64,000 nucleotides of DNA. Source: Strigamia acuminata. Its lineage: Eukaryota > Arthropoda > Chilopoda > Geophilomorpha > Linotaeniidae. The notes under the pieces were generated by a model. It was given only the letters and a program-made list of their open reading frames with translations. It had not been told where the DNA came from and made no database searches. The DNA lies in assembly GCA_949358305.1 (NCBI GenBank), contig OX442321.1:8395605-8459604 (forward strand). The letters are read 5' to 3'. Positions 52,724-64,000 of this stretch are shown one piece after another (the stretch's first letter is position 1; each line of letters opens with the position of its first letter). Position numbers and translations under genes: made by a program.

Positions 52724-53747
52724 CTTAAGGTGCGCGCTAAATGTACAGCTAACGCTCTTACTTTGCTGGTGATTTGAGGGTTCGGTTTGGCGACTATCGG
52801 GAATTATTGCTTATTAGTTTTCCGTGAACTATTAGCGTTTTCAGCGAGCACTCCTCAAACCTGCCGTCACTGACTGCCATCTTGGGGCGGGTGCCTACTG
52901 CAAGGGGATCTGGTGGCAATTATAGGAAGGTTTTGACAAGCGGTTGGTGGAAAACCTGAATCGGTTGTTGGTGAAACGTGGAATTGGATTTTCGTTTCAA
53001 CTTTCAATTTTATCATAGATTAAATTGTTCTAATCTATTGATTCGCTTTTTCTTGCCCTTTTTTGGGGGCCTATTTGTCCCAATAAAATTGATAAGGTCA
53101 TATGACTTTTTTTTTTTTTTTAAATTTTTTTTTTTTTTTTATTAATTTATTGTTAGAAAATTTAAATTTCCCAATTGGGACGGAATATTACATCAATTGA
53201 TAACACCTCGTTAAACAATTGAATCACTTAGAATTTCTAATTAATTGGAATTCGATAACACTAATAATAACACTCGTATTAGTGTTAACCACATTAATAT
53301 TCTTGTATATCAAGCCTTTAAACTTTAATTAAACAAAATGAGCAAATATTTCATTAGTAATGTAAATTTTTCGAACAACACTTGCTATACAACAAACGCT
53401 ATTCAGGTCCTTGAATCAAGTACGATTAGGTCACCACCGAGGCCGCCACCTAATCTATACGTAATTCAGACAAAACGCTGTGAACCAACAGTTCCGTACT
53501 TGTGGGTTGGGCCGTTTTACGCACACGTTAGCGAGCCATTTTCTCAATTCCATTGCATTTACGTAAAGTAAGGGAATCACGTTTTTTCTTGTAGCCTTCG
53601 TACTATTTTCGTTTTTCTCTAACAACCTTTTCCTATTACACATCCTTGACCAACCATATTTGCACAGTAAGCGAGGAAGAGTGTACTATTTTATAGAATT
53701 CTTATCAAACATTTTATCTTTCTCAGAAATAAAGTTAGGAATTCACA
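52724..53747. promoter_or_regulatory. Divergent promoter region of Rap2 and scramblase
   Basis: A roughly 1-kb head-to-head spacer. The Rap2 side is GC-rich with a YY1/SP1-like patch; the middle has long T runs (53109-53140). A 3' splice site (TATCTTTCTCAG, ending 53726) lies 21 nt before the scramblase ATG. Confidence 0.45.
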
Positions 53748-55267
53748 ATGAGTGAAGACAACAAGTTCCCCAATCCACCTGCCCAGAACGTTCCGTTGCA
53801 ACAATATCCACCAGGGCAGTATCCACAACCTGGTCAGCAACCCCAAACGAATCAGTACCCACCACCAGGCCAGTACCCACCTCCTGGCCAAGGCCAATAC
53901 CCACCCAGCCAGTACCCACCTCCTGGCCAAGGCCAATACCCACCCGGCCAGTACCCACCGCCTGGTCAGTACCCTCCTCCAGGCCAGTACCCACCACCCG
54001 GATATGGACAACCAGTTCAGCAGCAGCCGATGGGTGGTGGTTATCCACCACCAATGGGAGGTTATCCACAACCCGGCCATCAATTCGCAAATCCAAACAT
54101 GCCTGTTACCGGACAGCCACACGGCCAAGCAGCGCGTAAGTAATATAAGTATCGATTGTTTAAAACACATTTTTGAATCTTTATTGATGTGATAATGTGA
54201 ACATTTTTTGCTATGAATCGCATTCATTTTGACGTGAATTTATGTTTAAATTAGCACCGGTGTGGATGCCGATGCCGCAAGGAATTACAAACTGCCCACC
54301 TGGACTTGAATACTTGGCATCGATTGACCAGATTTTGATTCATCAACAGATTGAAATATTTGAGTGTAAGTAAGATTTTGTTTTCTTTTTAAAAAATAAA
54401 AGATGGAATTATGGTTTAATTTAGTATTCTCTGGATTGGAAACGGAAAATAAATACAGAATCAAAAACAACATGGGCCAAGATGTTTATTTTGCAGCGGA
54501 AGGTTATTTCTGTATTTTTATTTGTTTTGGCTTTGTTTTCTTTAATTGTTTAATTATGTAGAGTCGGATTTTTGCTCGCGTAATTGTCTCGGTTCACTAC
54601 GACCTTTTGACATGAAAGTAATTGACAATTTTGGCAACGAAGTCATTCATCTCTATCGTCCGTACCGATGCGACAGTTGCTGTTATCCCTGTTGTTTACA
54701 AGTATACAATTGTAAATCAATTAATTAAAAATATGTATGTAAACAAATTTTCATATCAATAGAAAATGGAAGTGTCAGCTCCAGTGGGCGAAGTAATTGG
54801 CTATGTGGTTCAAAACTGGTCGTTATGCCCCAGTTTCACCATTGAAAATGCTGCCGGGGAACCCATATTGAAAATCAGCGGGCCATGTTGCGGTGGTTGT
54901 GGCTGCGGTGATGTCAATTTTAACGTGAGATTTCGTTTAAATGACACATTTTATTTAATGCTTGATCGGCTGATGATCTTTTTTGCAGGTATTGGCGTTA
55001 GATGGTGAAACCAAAGTAGGAAAAATTCAAAAACAATGGTCTGGGTTTATTCAAGAAGCGTACAGCGATGCTGACAATTTTGGAATCACGTTCCCGATGG
55101 ACTTGGACGTCAGAATGAAGGCCGTAATGATGGGAGCTTGTTTCCTAATTGTAAGAGGAAATTGCTCATTTATATAGCAATTATAAATTAACTTTAATCC
55201 GTTTTTGTTTTTTGTTCTCTCTCAGGATTTTGTTTATTTTGAACAAAACCAGCAACGGCGAAAGTAA
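53748..55267 (+). CDS. PLSCR: Phospholipid scramblase
   Basis: Seven exons, 360 aa: 53748-54135, 54255-54365, 54425-54502, 54562-54701, 54763-54924, 54989-55150, 55226-55267. The first exon encodes a disordered repeat of [14 protein letters not shown] units (about residues 18-95), longer than usual. The core then follows: [35 protein letters not shown], the Cys-rich [11 protein letters not shown] palmitoylation region, [11 protein letters not shown], the Ca2+-binding loop [12 protein letters not shown], and the C-terminal hydrophobic helix [17 protein letters not shown]. The family mediates Ca2+-dependent lipid exchange between membrane leaflets and also works in the nucleus. Convergent with RNF7. 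Confidence 0.95.
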
Positions 55268-56140
55268 TGATGGAGAGAAATACACGCTACACCCGTTTGT
55301 TTTCCGATGCCACTATAAATAAGTAGTCAATTAATTCATACATATTTTTCAACCTTTTCTGATATGCAATTGTTTAATTTTATAATCGTATTTGAAATTA
55401 ATTTACTTATTATATTAATTCCAATTTAATCACTCTATTCGAATTAATGTTCTGCATTTCAAAAAATATACCTCACGTTTTGAACATTTTAAATGAACAT
55501 TAAAACGGACTGTTGTAATATTGCATTATCAAAGACAAAAAGTATGATTTAACCCATGTAGTCTTTTTAAATTTTGAAATAATTAACTGTGGTTATCAAT
55601 TGTGTGCAATTAATGTATGTTACGGTTCAACCGATACAAATGTTTTGTTCGTTTTAAATAAAAACGATGGAACTTAAGTGTACTTATTAATGACAAGTTA
55701 AGTTTAGATAAAGTATTAAAACTATATAAGATGCCAAATTATTTTAAAATCAAAATAAGATTAGATTTAGAAAATTAAATTATACTCCGTATATTTTATT
55801 CAATTGAAATACTGATAAATGCCTTGTAAACAAATATATTACTCTCTCTATTGTTTGATAATAATTTTATATTTACCACCTTTGTGTGCCAGGAACAGAT
55901 TTGTAACGCATTTTAATAAGTCAAACTTTGCCTAATTATATCCGATGTATATATATTATAATATATAATATGTATTATTATGTATATTGCTATAAATTAA
56001 TGACCAATGTAATTGGTGTAAAATTGCCATTTCTTGTATAATTTCAATTACAATGATTGAAATAAAAGCAAACACTCATTCAGCTGTATGTTCACATCAC
56101 TGTACAGGCAAAATCAAAAGAACATGTTTAAATTGAAATT
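55268..56140. other. Convergent 3' spacer, scramblase / RNF7
   Basis: AT-rich 3'UTR sequence of two converging genes. Plus-strand polyA signals (AATAAA) lie near 55656 and 56059. Nothing else seen. Confidence 0.5.
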
Positions 56141-56603
56141 TCATTTTCCTATTCGCTGGACGTGCCATTCTTGCTGACATAAAGGACATCTATTGTTTTG
56201 TTTCACCCATAACGACATGCAACAATTGTGAAATGAATGATTACATTCACCCCAAACAACTGTTTAGAAAAAAAGAGAATATATAAATAACCACAGCATT
56301 TTCGAGATATTTTAAACACATACCTACGCAATCCTCTTGTTTATTTTCTGCTTGACATCTCAAACACGCGTCTAAATAAAGGAAGTCAAAGATTATCATC
56401 GCCGAAAACACCGAAATAAAATTGATCAAACACTTACCCATCACTTGCACACGACAAATAGCGCACGTGTCACATTCAACATCCCAGCTCCACATCGCAA
56501 CGGCATTCCACTTCTTCAAAGTAAACATTTTTTCAGGTTTCTGTCCATTTTTTTCCGATTCTTTGTCGCAAACGTCCATGTTTACTTCGTAATCGTCCGC
56601 CAT
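56141..56603 (-). CDS. RNF7: RING-box protein 2 (RNF7/SAG/ROC2)
   Basis: Three exons, 110 aa: 56438-56603, 56324-56371, 56141-56259. After a short variable acidic N-terminus, KMFTLKKWNAVAMWSWDVEC is the cullin-binding strand. The RING-H2 zinc ligands are all present: CDTCAICR, CLRCQAENKQEDC, the VVWGECNHSFHNCC histidines and CPLCQQEWHVQR. The ending VQRIGK and the CRVQVMDACLRC segment identify RBX2 rather than RBX1. Catalytic RING subunit of cullin-5-type ubiquitin and NEDD8 ligases. Divergent from the Shark kinase (about 725 bp). Confidence 0.96.
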
Positions 56604-57327
56604 GTTTGTTTGAATATTTGGATTAGTCGATGTCGGATTCGATATCGAGTATAATCGAAATCGATTACACTTTTCCCGGAAGAAATAAGTGCGAAGAACA
56701 CACGACTATAGAATAAAATACAATTTATCCAAGATATTAAAGACAATCGTCAAAAGTTGTGCTCGAGACTCGCGACTCGCGATTCTAAAACCAATCACAT
56801 TTATGACGTTGAAAAAATCATCAACGTATGTAGACAAGTACAATTAATGACGTTTCCTATATACATAACAACATGGGAAGGTTCTGATGAAATTTTGTAT
56901 TTATAGATTATACCTGTAATGATTACTGATTAAAAATTATTTCTTGAAAGCAATGATTTTTAGGTGTCGGTACCACCACACAGTTTGATTTTTCTGTACA
57001 AATTATAGCCTTGATTAGGACATTGACCTTTATTCGGAGAAGGCTGACCTAAAATTTAACCCAATGTCCATCTTTATTTTCTTTTTTTAAAATGACGCAT
57101 TTCCTATTCCTACGAATATTGCGTAAGCGAAGTCAAATTGTTTTATATTTTGTTTCGTAGATTAGTTTAACTTCTACGAAAGCGTTTGAACTTTATTTTT
57201 TGAAAGTTGAAATAATGTAGTCGATGAAGTTTGAGCCTCGAAGTTGCAGGCTAAATAGAAAAGACTTAAAAGAAGAGACAAATCGAGAAAAAAAACCTTT
57301 TCTTGTCTACATGTTTTGTCTTCCAGT
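56604..57327. promoter_or_regulatory. Divergent promoter region of RNF7 and Shark kinase
   Basis: A 724-bp spacer that includes a short palindromic patch near 56640-56665 (ATATCGAGTATAATCGAAAT). A 3' splice site (TTGTCTTCCAG, ending 57326) abuts the kinase start codon. Confidence 0.4.
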
Positions 57328-60326
57328 ATGATTCCGGGAAGCCAGAGAAGTGACACAAGTATTAGTAGTAGTACGATTAGTTTACTATCAAAAGAACAAG
57401 AAATTTCTTGGTTTCACGGTCGAATTTCGCGATCAGAAGCTGAAGACATTTTAAAAGCAGGTAGAAGTAGGAAAAATGCATCTAAAAAAAATTACTTTTG
57501 TTTAAAACATTCATTTAATTTCCTTTGACAGATGGCGGTGACGAGGGATTATTCCTCGTACGAGAAAGTAGTACTTCTCTAGGCGACTATGTTTTATCGC
57601 TCGTTCACAATGACAATATAATTCATTATCAAATAAGGAGGCATGGAGAAGATGCTTTTTTTAGTATTGACGACGGGCCGATAATTCACGGTAATACATC
57701 TAAAATGATATTGTGAGGAATGTATCTAACAAGTACAGTGTTTACAGGTTTAGAGATGTTAATTGAGTGGTATCAGCAAGAGCCTGATGGTTTATCAACC
57801 CGATTACAGGCGATGTGCAAAGGAAAACCTCCGCCCGCAGACTGTCGTATTAATGGACGAACCAATCTGTTGCACCGAGCGACCAAAGAAGGTTTAAAAT
57901 TAATGTTTTTGAGTTTTAATTTAAAAATCAACTTTGATTATATATTTTCTAGGGGATCTCAAAGTTGTGAGCGAGTTGTTGAAGTCTGGTTATCGTAGCA
58001 TCGATGCCAAAAACGCGGAAGGACAAACAGCCGTACATTTAGCTTGCATTTTAGGCCATTACGACATTTTACAATGTTTGATTGCGGCTGGCGCTAATAT
58101 TTTTATTCGAGATAGTGAAGGACTAACTCCTTTACACGTAATTTAATATTTTTTTTTTGGAAAATAATTTTTACTTATTTTAATTCGTTTATTCAAAGTA
58201 TGCGTGCCAACTGAACCACCCTACTGCCATTCGTATTTTGGTGGATAAAGGCAATGCCAATGTGCAAGCGAGGTCTTCTCAAGGGAGTTGGGTGCCATTA
58301 CACGAAGCTGCAAGTCGTGGCTATTCCAATTGCATTAGGGTAATGTAGCAGTGATGTGCAGTAATGGAAGTATTTTAATTCTAACGTGGTTTTTTTTTAG
58401 GAACTTTTGGCTTTGAACGCACCTTGTCGACCCCGTACGGACGAAGGAATGATTCCTTATGATTTATCCGTCCGAAATGGTCATTACGAATGCGCCAGAA
58501 TATTAGGTAACAACCTGGTGCTATTATACATAATTAGTATTTATATACTCGTTGGTTTTGTTCAGAAAATTATGAACCTCCCGCACCAAAAACACACGCT
58601 TCTCAGTGGTTTCATGGACACCTTGGTCGAGAAGTATTGAGTTAGATTTGAGTGATGAATATGGAATGTTTGGTTAAATTTATATTTTTTAATTTTTTTA
58701 GGAAACATATAAAATTCTCGGCCGGAGTAGTCCGGAAGATGGGGCTTTTCTCGTGAGATGTAGCACGTCAAAAGTCGGAATTTATGTTTTATCCATGGTC
58801 CAAAGTAATAACATTTACAACTTTGAAATTCAACAACAGGTTGGAAGCAGTTTTATATTAGTGATGAAATGTTTTTCTAGTAATAAACGTGTATTTTTTT
58901 AGGATAATTTTTATTTTATTGACGACGGGCCGTACATTGAATCTCTTGAACATTTAATTGCTCATTACATGATAATGGCTGATGGTCTTCCCACTAGTTT
59001 AGCGAGACCTATAAAACCAAGTGAGTTTATTTATTTATTGTAACAAAACAACTTTAAACAATATAATTTTATTTTAATTTTACGTTGCAGCTAAAAGACC
59101 ATCGTTAGCTTTCATCAATCCTATTAGTAATTTAACCAAAAATGATCGTTTATCAAAATCAAATCCAAATTTACTCGCTACTAGCGAATCAAGGCTTAAA
59201 TTAAAAACTATTTCACCGCCACCAAATATTGAATACATAAGGAGGGAAAATCTGACACTATGTAATGAAGATTAAGCTTTTATCAAAAATTAATTATAGT
59301 TAATGAATTAATATTTTTTTTTTTACAGCTGAATGCATTGGCGAAGGGGAATTTGGTTCAGTTATTAAAGGCGTGTGGGTTGATCAAAATGGAAGACAGG
59401 TATATTGTGTTTATTTCACCAAATTTCGTAATTAATTTTTTATTTTTTATCTTTATGGTGAAATAAGCTCGAAGTAGCAGTGAAGAGTTTGAGAAACGAG
59501 CACGTACAATTGGCGAGAGATAATTTTTTACGCGAGGCAGGTGTCATGATTGATCTAAATCATCCGTGCATCGTCAGATTAATCGGCCTTTGCCTCGGCC
59601 CTCCATTGATAATGGTCCAAGAACTCGTACAATTAGGTTCGTTATTGGATTGCCTTCTCGACTGTCCAGACAGCATAGATATTTGTAATCTCCAACTGTG
59701 GGCTTCTCAAATTTCCTGCGGCATGATGTATTTGGAGCAAAAGCGGTTTGTTCATCGTGATTTAGCCGCGAGAAATATATTATTAGCCTCTATGGAACAA
59801 GTAAAACACTCAAATATTTATATTTTTGTAATTAATGTAAAAAATTTAAATTTTATCAGGCAAAAATCACCGATTTTGGTTTGTCTCGTGCTCTAAGAGC
59901 CGGGCACGAATATTACCGAGCAACGCAAGGTGGCAGATGGCCAGTTAAATGGTATTTAATTGAGGAGAAATAAATTTGGGTGATTTATATTTTGATATAT
60001 TTTCTAGGTACGCGCCTGAATCGATCAATTATGCCACGTTTTCGCACGCAAGTGATGTTTGGAGTTACGGGATCACTTTGTGGGAGATGTATACGTATGG
60101 GAAGACACCTTACGGAGAAATGACAGGCGTACAGGTTATCGAGTTTCTGGAAGATGGCAAACGGCTTAGCAAACCAGACAGATGTCCCGAAAATGTCTTC
60201 CAGATTGTTCTTCAATGTTGGTCGTATCATCCCGAGTCACGGCCAACTTTCAAACAGCTCAATGTTATTTTTATGGATAATGGAGCAGAGGTTGAATATT
60301 GTAGTTCAAAAAGTACAATAGTTTAA
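57328..60326 (+). CDS. Shark: SH2-ankyrin-SH2 tyrosine kinase (Shark/HTK16)
   Basis: Fourteen exons, 725 aa: 57328-57460, 57532-57690, 57748-57891, 57953-58137, 58199-58339, 58401-58506, 58566-58633, 58702-58839, 58903-59020, 59091-59261, 59329-59399, 59468-59800, 59860-59951, 60008-60326. Order: SH2 (WFHGRI...GLFLVRESS, from residue 28), ankyrin repeats (about 145-290; [17 protein letters not shown]), a second SH2 (WFHGHLG...AFLVRCS, about 304-395), linker, kinase (455-710). Catalytic residues are intact: loop GEGEFGSV, Lys484 in [12 protein letters not shown] (Asp576), DFG (594-596) and paired activation-loop tyrosines EYYRA. This architecture is known from insects, Hydra and sponges and is absent from vertebrates; it is related to Syk/ZAP70. 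Fly Shark signals in dorsal closure and glial phagocytosis (Draper). AATAAA is near 60600. Confidence 0.96.
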
Positions 60327-61160
60327 TTGGAACTAATGGTGTAATTAAGTATTGTAGGTGGGAGTTATCATGTTGTTATGATTTTAAGCAGTATTGAAGT
60401 GGTTACGAATTATTTTTGTTAAAATTGTTGTATATTTAGGGGATTGGTAGTTGGTACCACAAATGAATATGCTAGTCGTTCATAAGTGATGTCTGGGATT
60501 TTTATGTATTTTTGTACAAACTACCGTTTATAAAGTGTTTGTATTTTGCTAAAAATCGTGTTGGCACTATTTGATGCTTTTGGAAGATTATTTGACAGTA
60601 ATAAAGTCTCTGTGATGATACAAAACATATTTTAGGGAATTTCTTTTTGATAAAATCAAACTTTTCTAATTTGTAGGAAATTCATAGGACGGAGAAAGCA
60701 ATGTAGAAAATTGTGTTTATTAAAGTGAATGTGTATATTGATACAATTTGTTATTTAATTTTCAAAAATTTCGTTTGCGCGCATTTTTTTAAGCAAAAAA
60801 AAAAACAAAGACGTAAACTATTAATCACGTGTTCATTCAATTTACTCACAAAAACAATTAAAAACAATGATTTTTTTCTTCTTATTGAAATACAAATTAA
60901 AAAAAGACAATTGAGCAAAATTAAAATAACAACTTTTTTCTGATTGAAACATTTAAACCGTTAAAAAAAATACTTCCAAAAAGTAAAACGTTAGAGATAC
61001 AAGACTTAAACTGATCTGTACAGTAGTTAATGACGACTGGGCCTTTTTGCAAACTTCGTCACGATTTTATGAAAACTGTTACAACAATTCCTGCAGAACA
61101 AAATAAGAAAAAAATTAACGTGTGCGCAAACAAAATTCCCAGACGCTCATGCACTTTCTG
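60327..61160. other. Convergent 3' spacer, Shark / MOSPD1
   Basis: 3'UTR-type AT-rich sequence; nothing else seen. Confidence 0.5.
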
Positions 61161-62091
61161 TCAGTCGCACAAACCTAGAAAAAACGACGCTATCAATTTC
61201 ACATTGATACTTGGCAACCACTGACTGTTAATTCCATCGTAAAAAGGTATTGCCAGAATACCAATACAAAGTAAACCGACTACCGCAATCACTGTGGTCG
61301 AAGGCATCGAATCGTGGCCTAAAAAAGGATTAAAATGTTACAATTATATTAAATGATACAATAAACAACCAAAACCTTGTCTCGTAGATGCAATGCTGTA
61401 CTGTTCGCCCCCGCGTAAATGAGATGTTTTATTCGGTATGATTGGTTGAAATTTTTCCTGTTCGGGTGCATTTACATTCCCGACTTCTCGCGGCGCAGTC
61501 TTTAGTAAAGTGACCGGAATGTCCTTTTTCCCGAGCAGTTGTTTCTGCCCGTGTTCGTACACAGATATTCGAAAATTATCCGTTACACCGATTGCTGCGA
61601 CCGTTATCGCATTGTGACGAATTACTCTAAATTAAAAATAATAAAATCAATCTATTAGACGAAAAAAATTATAAATTAAATTTGGAGGAATAAAACTTAC
61701 AAGTCAATACAGCACAGTGACCGAATGATCCCTTCACTGTCTGCCATAACATATTTTTCTGGCGCCGTGCACAAAACTATTTAAAGAATTTGATTACAAA
61801 ACGTGGAATTTTGGAGAAAAAATTTGTACGCAACACCTTTGAATCGAATTCCAAAGTCGTATGGATTGTAGACCGTCAGGACTTGTTTGTGTTGGTTTTT
61901 ATCGTCTGCATAAAAGGTGAGGGAGTTTGGAAAGACAAATACAGGCAGCATTCGGTCTTCCACCCTCGGGTTTTGGTTGCTGCCGCGACTGAGCATGTGC
62001 ACGTCTGCAAAGATAAATAAACAAATCGATAAAATGCAGTCAATAGAAATAGCTAAGCGAATGGTATACTCGGTTTATCGTTAGAAGCCAT
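61161..62091 (-). CDS. MOSPD1: Motile sperm domain protein MOSPD1
   Basis: Five exons, 224 aa (human 213): 62070-62091, 61837-62004, 61701-61776, 61376-61626, 61161-61318. The first exon is tiny (MASNDKP plus one base). The MSP domain follows: LPVFVFPNSLTFYADDKNQHKQVLTVYNPY is split across exon 2, then VLCTAPEKYVMADSEG, CCIDLVIRH and GVTDNFRISVYEHGQ. The C-terminus has two hydrophobic segments (TTVIAVVGLLCIGILAIPF and VKLIASFFLGL), as in MOSPD1/3. MSP proteins of this type sit in the ER and tether other organelles through FFAT-like motifs. The start is shared head-to-head with ZRSR2 (394 bp). Confidence 0.93.
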
Positions 62092-62484
62092 TCTGTTTTC
62101 CGTGTTTCTGTAGTTTTTAGTTTTTTTTTAAACCGTTTCGTTTCACTTACCAATTTCAGTTCACGAAATTTGGATTAACTAGTGCAAGGTTTATCGGAAG
62201 TTGATGGTTATTGATGGTATAATACAATGCAGTTCTGTGATGTTTTGTTTGTGCAGGTATTAAAGATAAGAAATCATCATCTTCGGACAATTGAAAATTC
62301 ACAATTGATTAAAGTCGACCTAACAGCTGAGCGAGAATGTTATTGTTGTTGGGAAAACGTGAAACCACCAACTAAGATTAGTTCTTGAATTACGTCACAG
62401 CTTAAACGAGGTAATGATAAAACCTGGATTCTCGTGGTGTTAACTAGTGGACGAATACGACGATCTTCGAGAGTCGTTTGAAAT
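62092..62484. promoter_or_regulatory. Short bidirectional promoter, MOSPD1 / ZRSR2
   Basis: Only 393 bp separate the two start codons. It contains GATTAACTAGTGCAAGG and GTTAACTAGTGGACG, which share a TTAACTAGTG word 268 bp apart, and no TATA box that I can place with confidence. Confidence 0.45.
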
Positions 62485-63954
62485 ATGTCTATGGATGATT
62501 GTTTCCGGGCGGCTAAACTGAGGTGAAATTAAATTCTGGTGGTTGACCGATGTATTGTAAATTTTTCGTTCGCAGCTATAAAAAATACCGCGTGTTTATA
62601 AAAAAAATGCGAAGAAAACGAATCCGTCAAGAACGAGCGAAGACGAGAGATGAAACGGAATGTGCAGAAGACGAAGTCGAAAGTTCAGAGAATGTTGTTT
62701 TTGGACCGGTTAATGAACTGTTAAAGTGTTACGATCAGGATAACGAGAGGTTTATTATTGATTAATTGATCGATTGATTGTTTTTAAATTTGTTTTTTTT
62801 TTAGAATTTTTAATTGTTTTAATAAAATTACAGGGAAATCCAACACAATCTATGGCTGGAAAGGGAAAAGATGGCGCAGGAAGCGTTTTTAAAAGAAAAA
62901 GAAAGAAAGGAAAAAATAAAACAAGATACCGCCTACCGAGAGGTTTTTATTTATTTAACAAGATTAGACGAGTTATATTGTGACTATTATTTATTATTTC
63001 AGAAAAAAATTCGCGAGGAGTGGGAAAAACAACAGGCGAATGATAAAGAAGAAAAAGATAAACAAACATTGGCGGAGCAGTCAAAGAAAGAACGAGAGGT
63101 GATTTACGAACTAAAAGGAATTGGAAAAGTGTTAATATATCCATTTACTGCGAATAAGAAAGCATTTAGCGCTTTGATTATCGAATTGCATAAACTTAAA
63201 TACATTTTGCCCTTGACATTTATCACATTTTTGTTGCCTGATACCAGAAATCACCAGTTTTTGTATCTTTTATGTACATTTACGTTTGCAAACACAATTT
63301 CCTATGGTGTTTCAAATGTATACATCTATTTGCATCATTTCCTTATTTAGGCAGCTCTATTGAAAGAAATCTCAACACAACCGACGAAAGTAAAACCATC
63401 CATCTTCTCTTTTTAAACTTTTGCTAATTATTTTGTGTTAAATCACAGCCACAGTGTGATGGACCGAGTCATAACCCAGAACCACCGCTTAATTTTGGAA
63501 CTGAAATGGATCGCGATAATTGTCCGTTCTTCTTAAAGACTGGAGCGTGTAGATTCGGTGACAGGTATAAAAGTTGAATTTTTTTAAAAAAAGAATGTGA
63601 AAATGATCGTTTTAATATGTCGTTTAGATGTTCCAGAGTCCATAATCGTCCATCTTTAAGTAATATAATCCTCATTCCAAATATGTACAGCCATTTTAGT
63701 ATGGACGAGAGTTTCAGAGACGAGTACGATACGGATATTGCTCTTGAATACGAAGAGACGGAAACGTACAACCATTTCAGGTTTTGTTGGTGTATATTTT
63801 TAATGCGATTGTAATTTAATAATTGTATATTTTTTAGAGAGTTTTACGAAGATGTTACGCGCGAGTTTAAAAAGATAGGGAGAGTTATTCAGTTTAAAAC
63901 TTGCTGTAATCACGAGCCACATTTGCGAGGGAATGTTTACGTTCAATATCAGTT
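62485..63954 (+). CDS. ZRSR2: U2AF35-related splicing factor ZRSR2 (Urp), 5' part; runs off the window
   Basis: Eight exons seen: 62485-62522, 62576-62749, 62834-62942, 63003-63098, 63351-63389, 63449-63564, 63628-63780, 63838-63954; the last ends at a GTAAGT donor and the gene continues past 64000. Visible parts are a basic start ([20 protein letters not shown]), a long Glu/Lys helix ([13 protein letters not shown]...REEWEKQQ), the first CCCH zinc finger ([16 protein letters not shown]...H), and the start of the UHM/RRM ([35 protein letters not shown]). The second zinc finger and RS tail would lie beyond the window. ZRSR2 recognises the 3' splice site of U12-type introns in the minor spliceosome, notable given the AT-AC intron in WDR73 here. 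Confidence 0.93.
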
Positions 63955-64000
63955 GTAAGTGTTATTGGTGGAAGCGTCGATGTTATACTAATGCTAATAC

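Noticed and set aside
53338-53571. 77-codon plus-strand frame upstream of scramblase
   Set aside because: No signal of selection or family similarity; it lies in the divergent promoter spacer.

Overview
This is an AT-rich nuclear segment of a compact invertebrate (metazoan) genome. Its genes have many short introns, mostly 45-80 bp, with GT-AG borders and the standard code, and they are often divergent or convergent with little spacing. An SH2-ankyrin-SH2 tyrosine kinase (Shark/HTK16, absent from vertebrates), a TNF ligand, a calpain-5/TRA-3 type calpain, two axonemal DRC9 genes and a ribosomal protein L35a with a very long lysine/proline-rich N-terminal tail fit a protostome. An arthropod is my best guess, but the phylum cannot be fixed from the sequence alone.

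Layout. 0-5 kb: a small secreted polyglycine protein (-), a MITE-like element, and CacyBP/SIP (-). 5-19 kb is repeat-rich and nearly gene-free. It holds a broken Kelch gene, a 23-bp satellite of about 40 copies nested in a ~62-bp repeat, a CpG-rich inverted repeat, a Tc1/mariner element with IR/DR ends, 20-bp and 27-bp arrays, a 746-bp fold-back element and a diverged repeated cassette. 19-37 kb is gene-dense: calpain-5 (-), BCS1 (+), tandem DRC9/IQCG genes (-,-), RPL35A (+), ACSL3/4 acyl-CoA synthetase (-) and WDR73 (+). 37-43 kb: two type II membrane proteins (one a TNF ligand with furin site and TNF fold, one TNF-like but lacking the TNF fold) and a TSPAN6/7-like tetraspanin (all +). 43-52 kb is a ~9 kb gene-poor stretch with RFX-like X-boxes. 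52-64 kb: Rap2 (-), phospholipid scramblase (+), RNF7/RBX2 (-), Shark kinase (+), MOSPD1 (-), and the 5' part of ZRSR2 (+), which runs off the end.

The genes are mostly housekeeping and signalling genes with no operon-like common pathway. Three links are notable. The two DRC9 genes sit in tandem only 108 bp apart, with an X-box-like site upstream of the first. WDR73 carries what looks like a U12-type AT-AC intron, and the same window encodes ZRSR2, a factor of the minor spliceosome. Many start codons lie just downstream of a good 3' splice site, which means either 5'UTR introns or spliced-leader trans-splicing.

Exon coordinates were read by eye from splice signals and protein similarity remembered from known families. 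Every complete multi-exon model given here sums to a whole number of codons.
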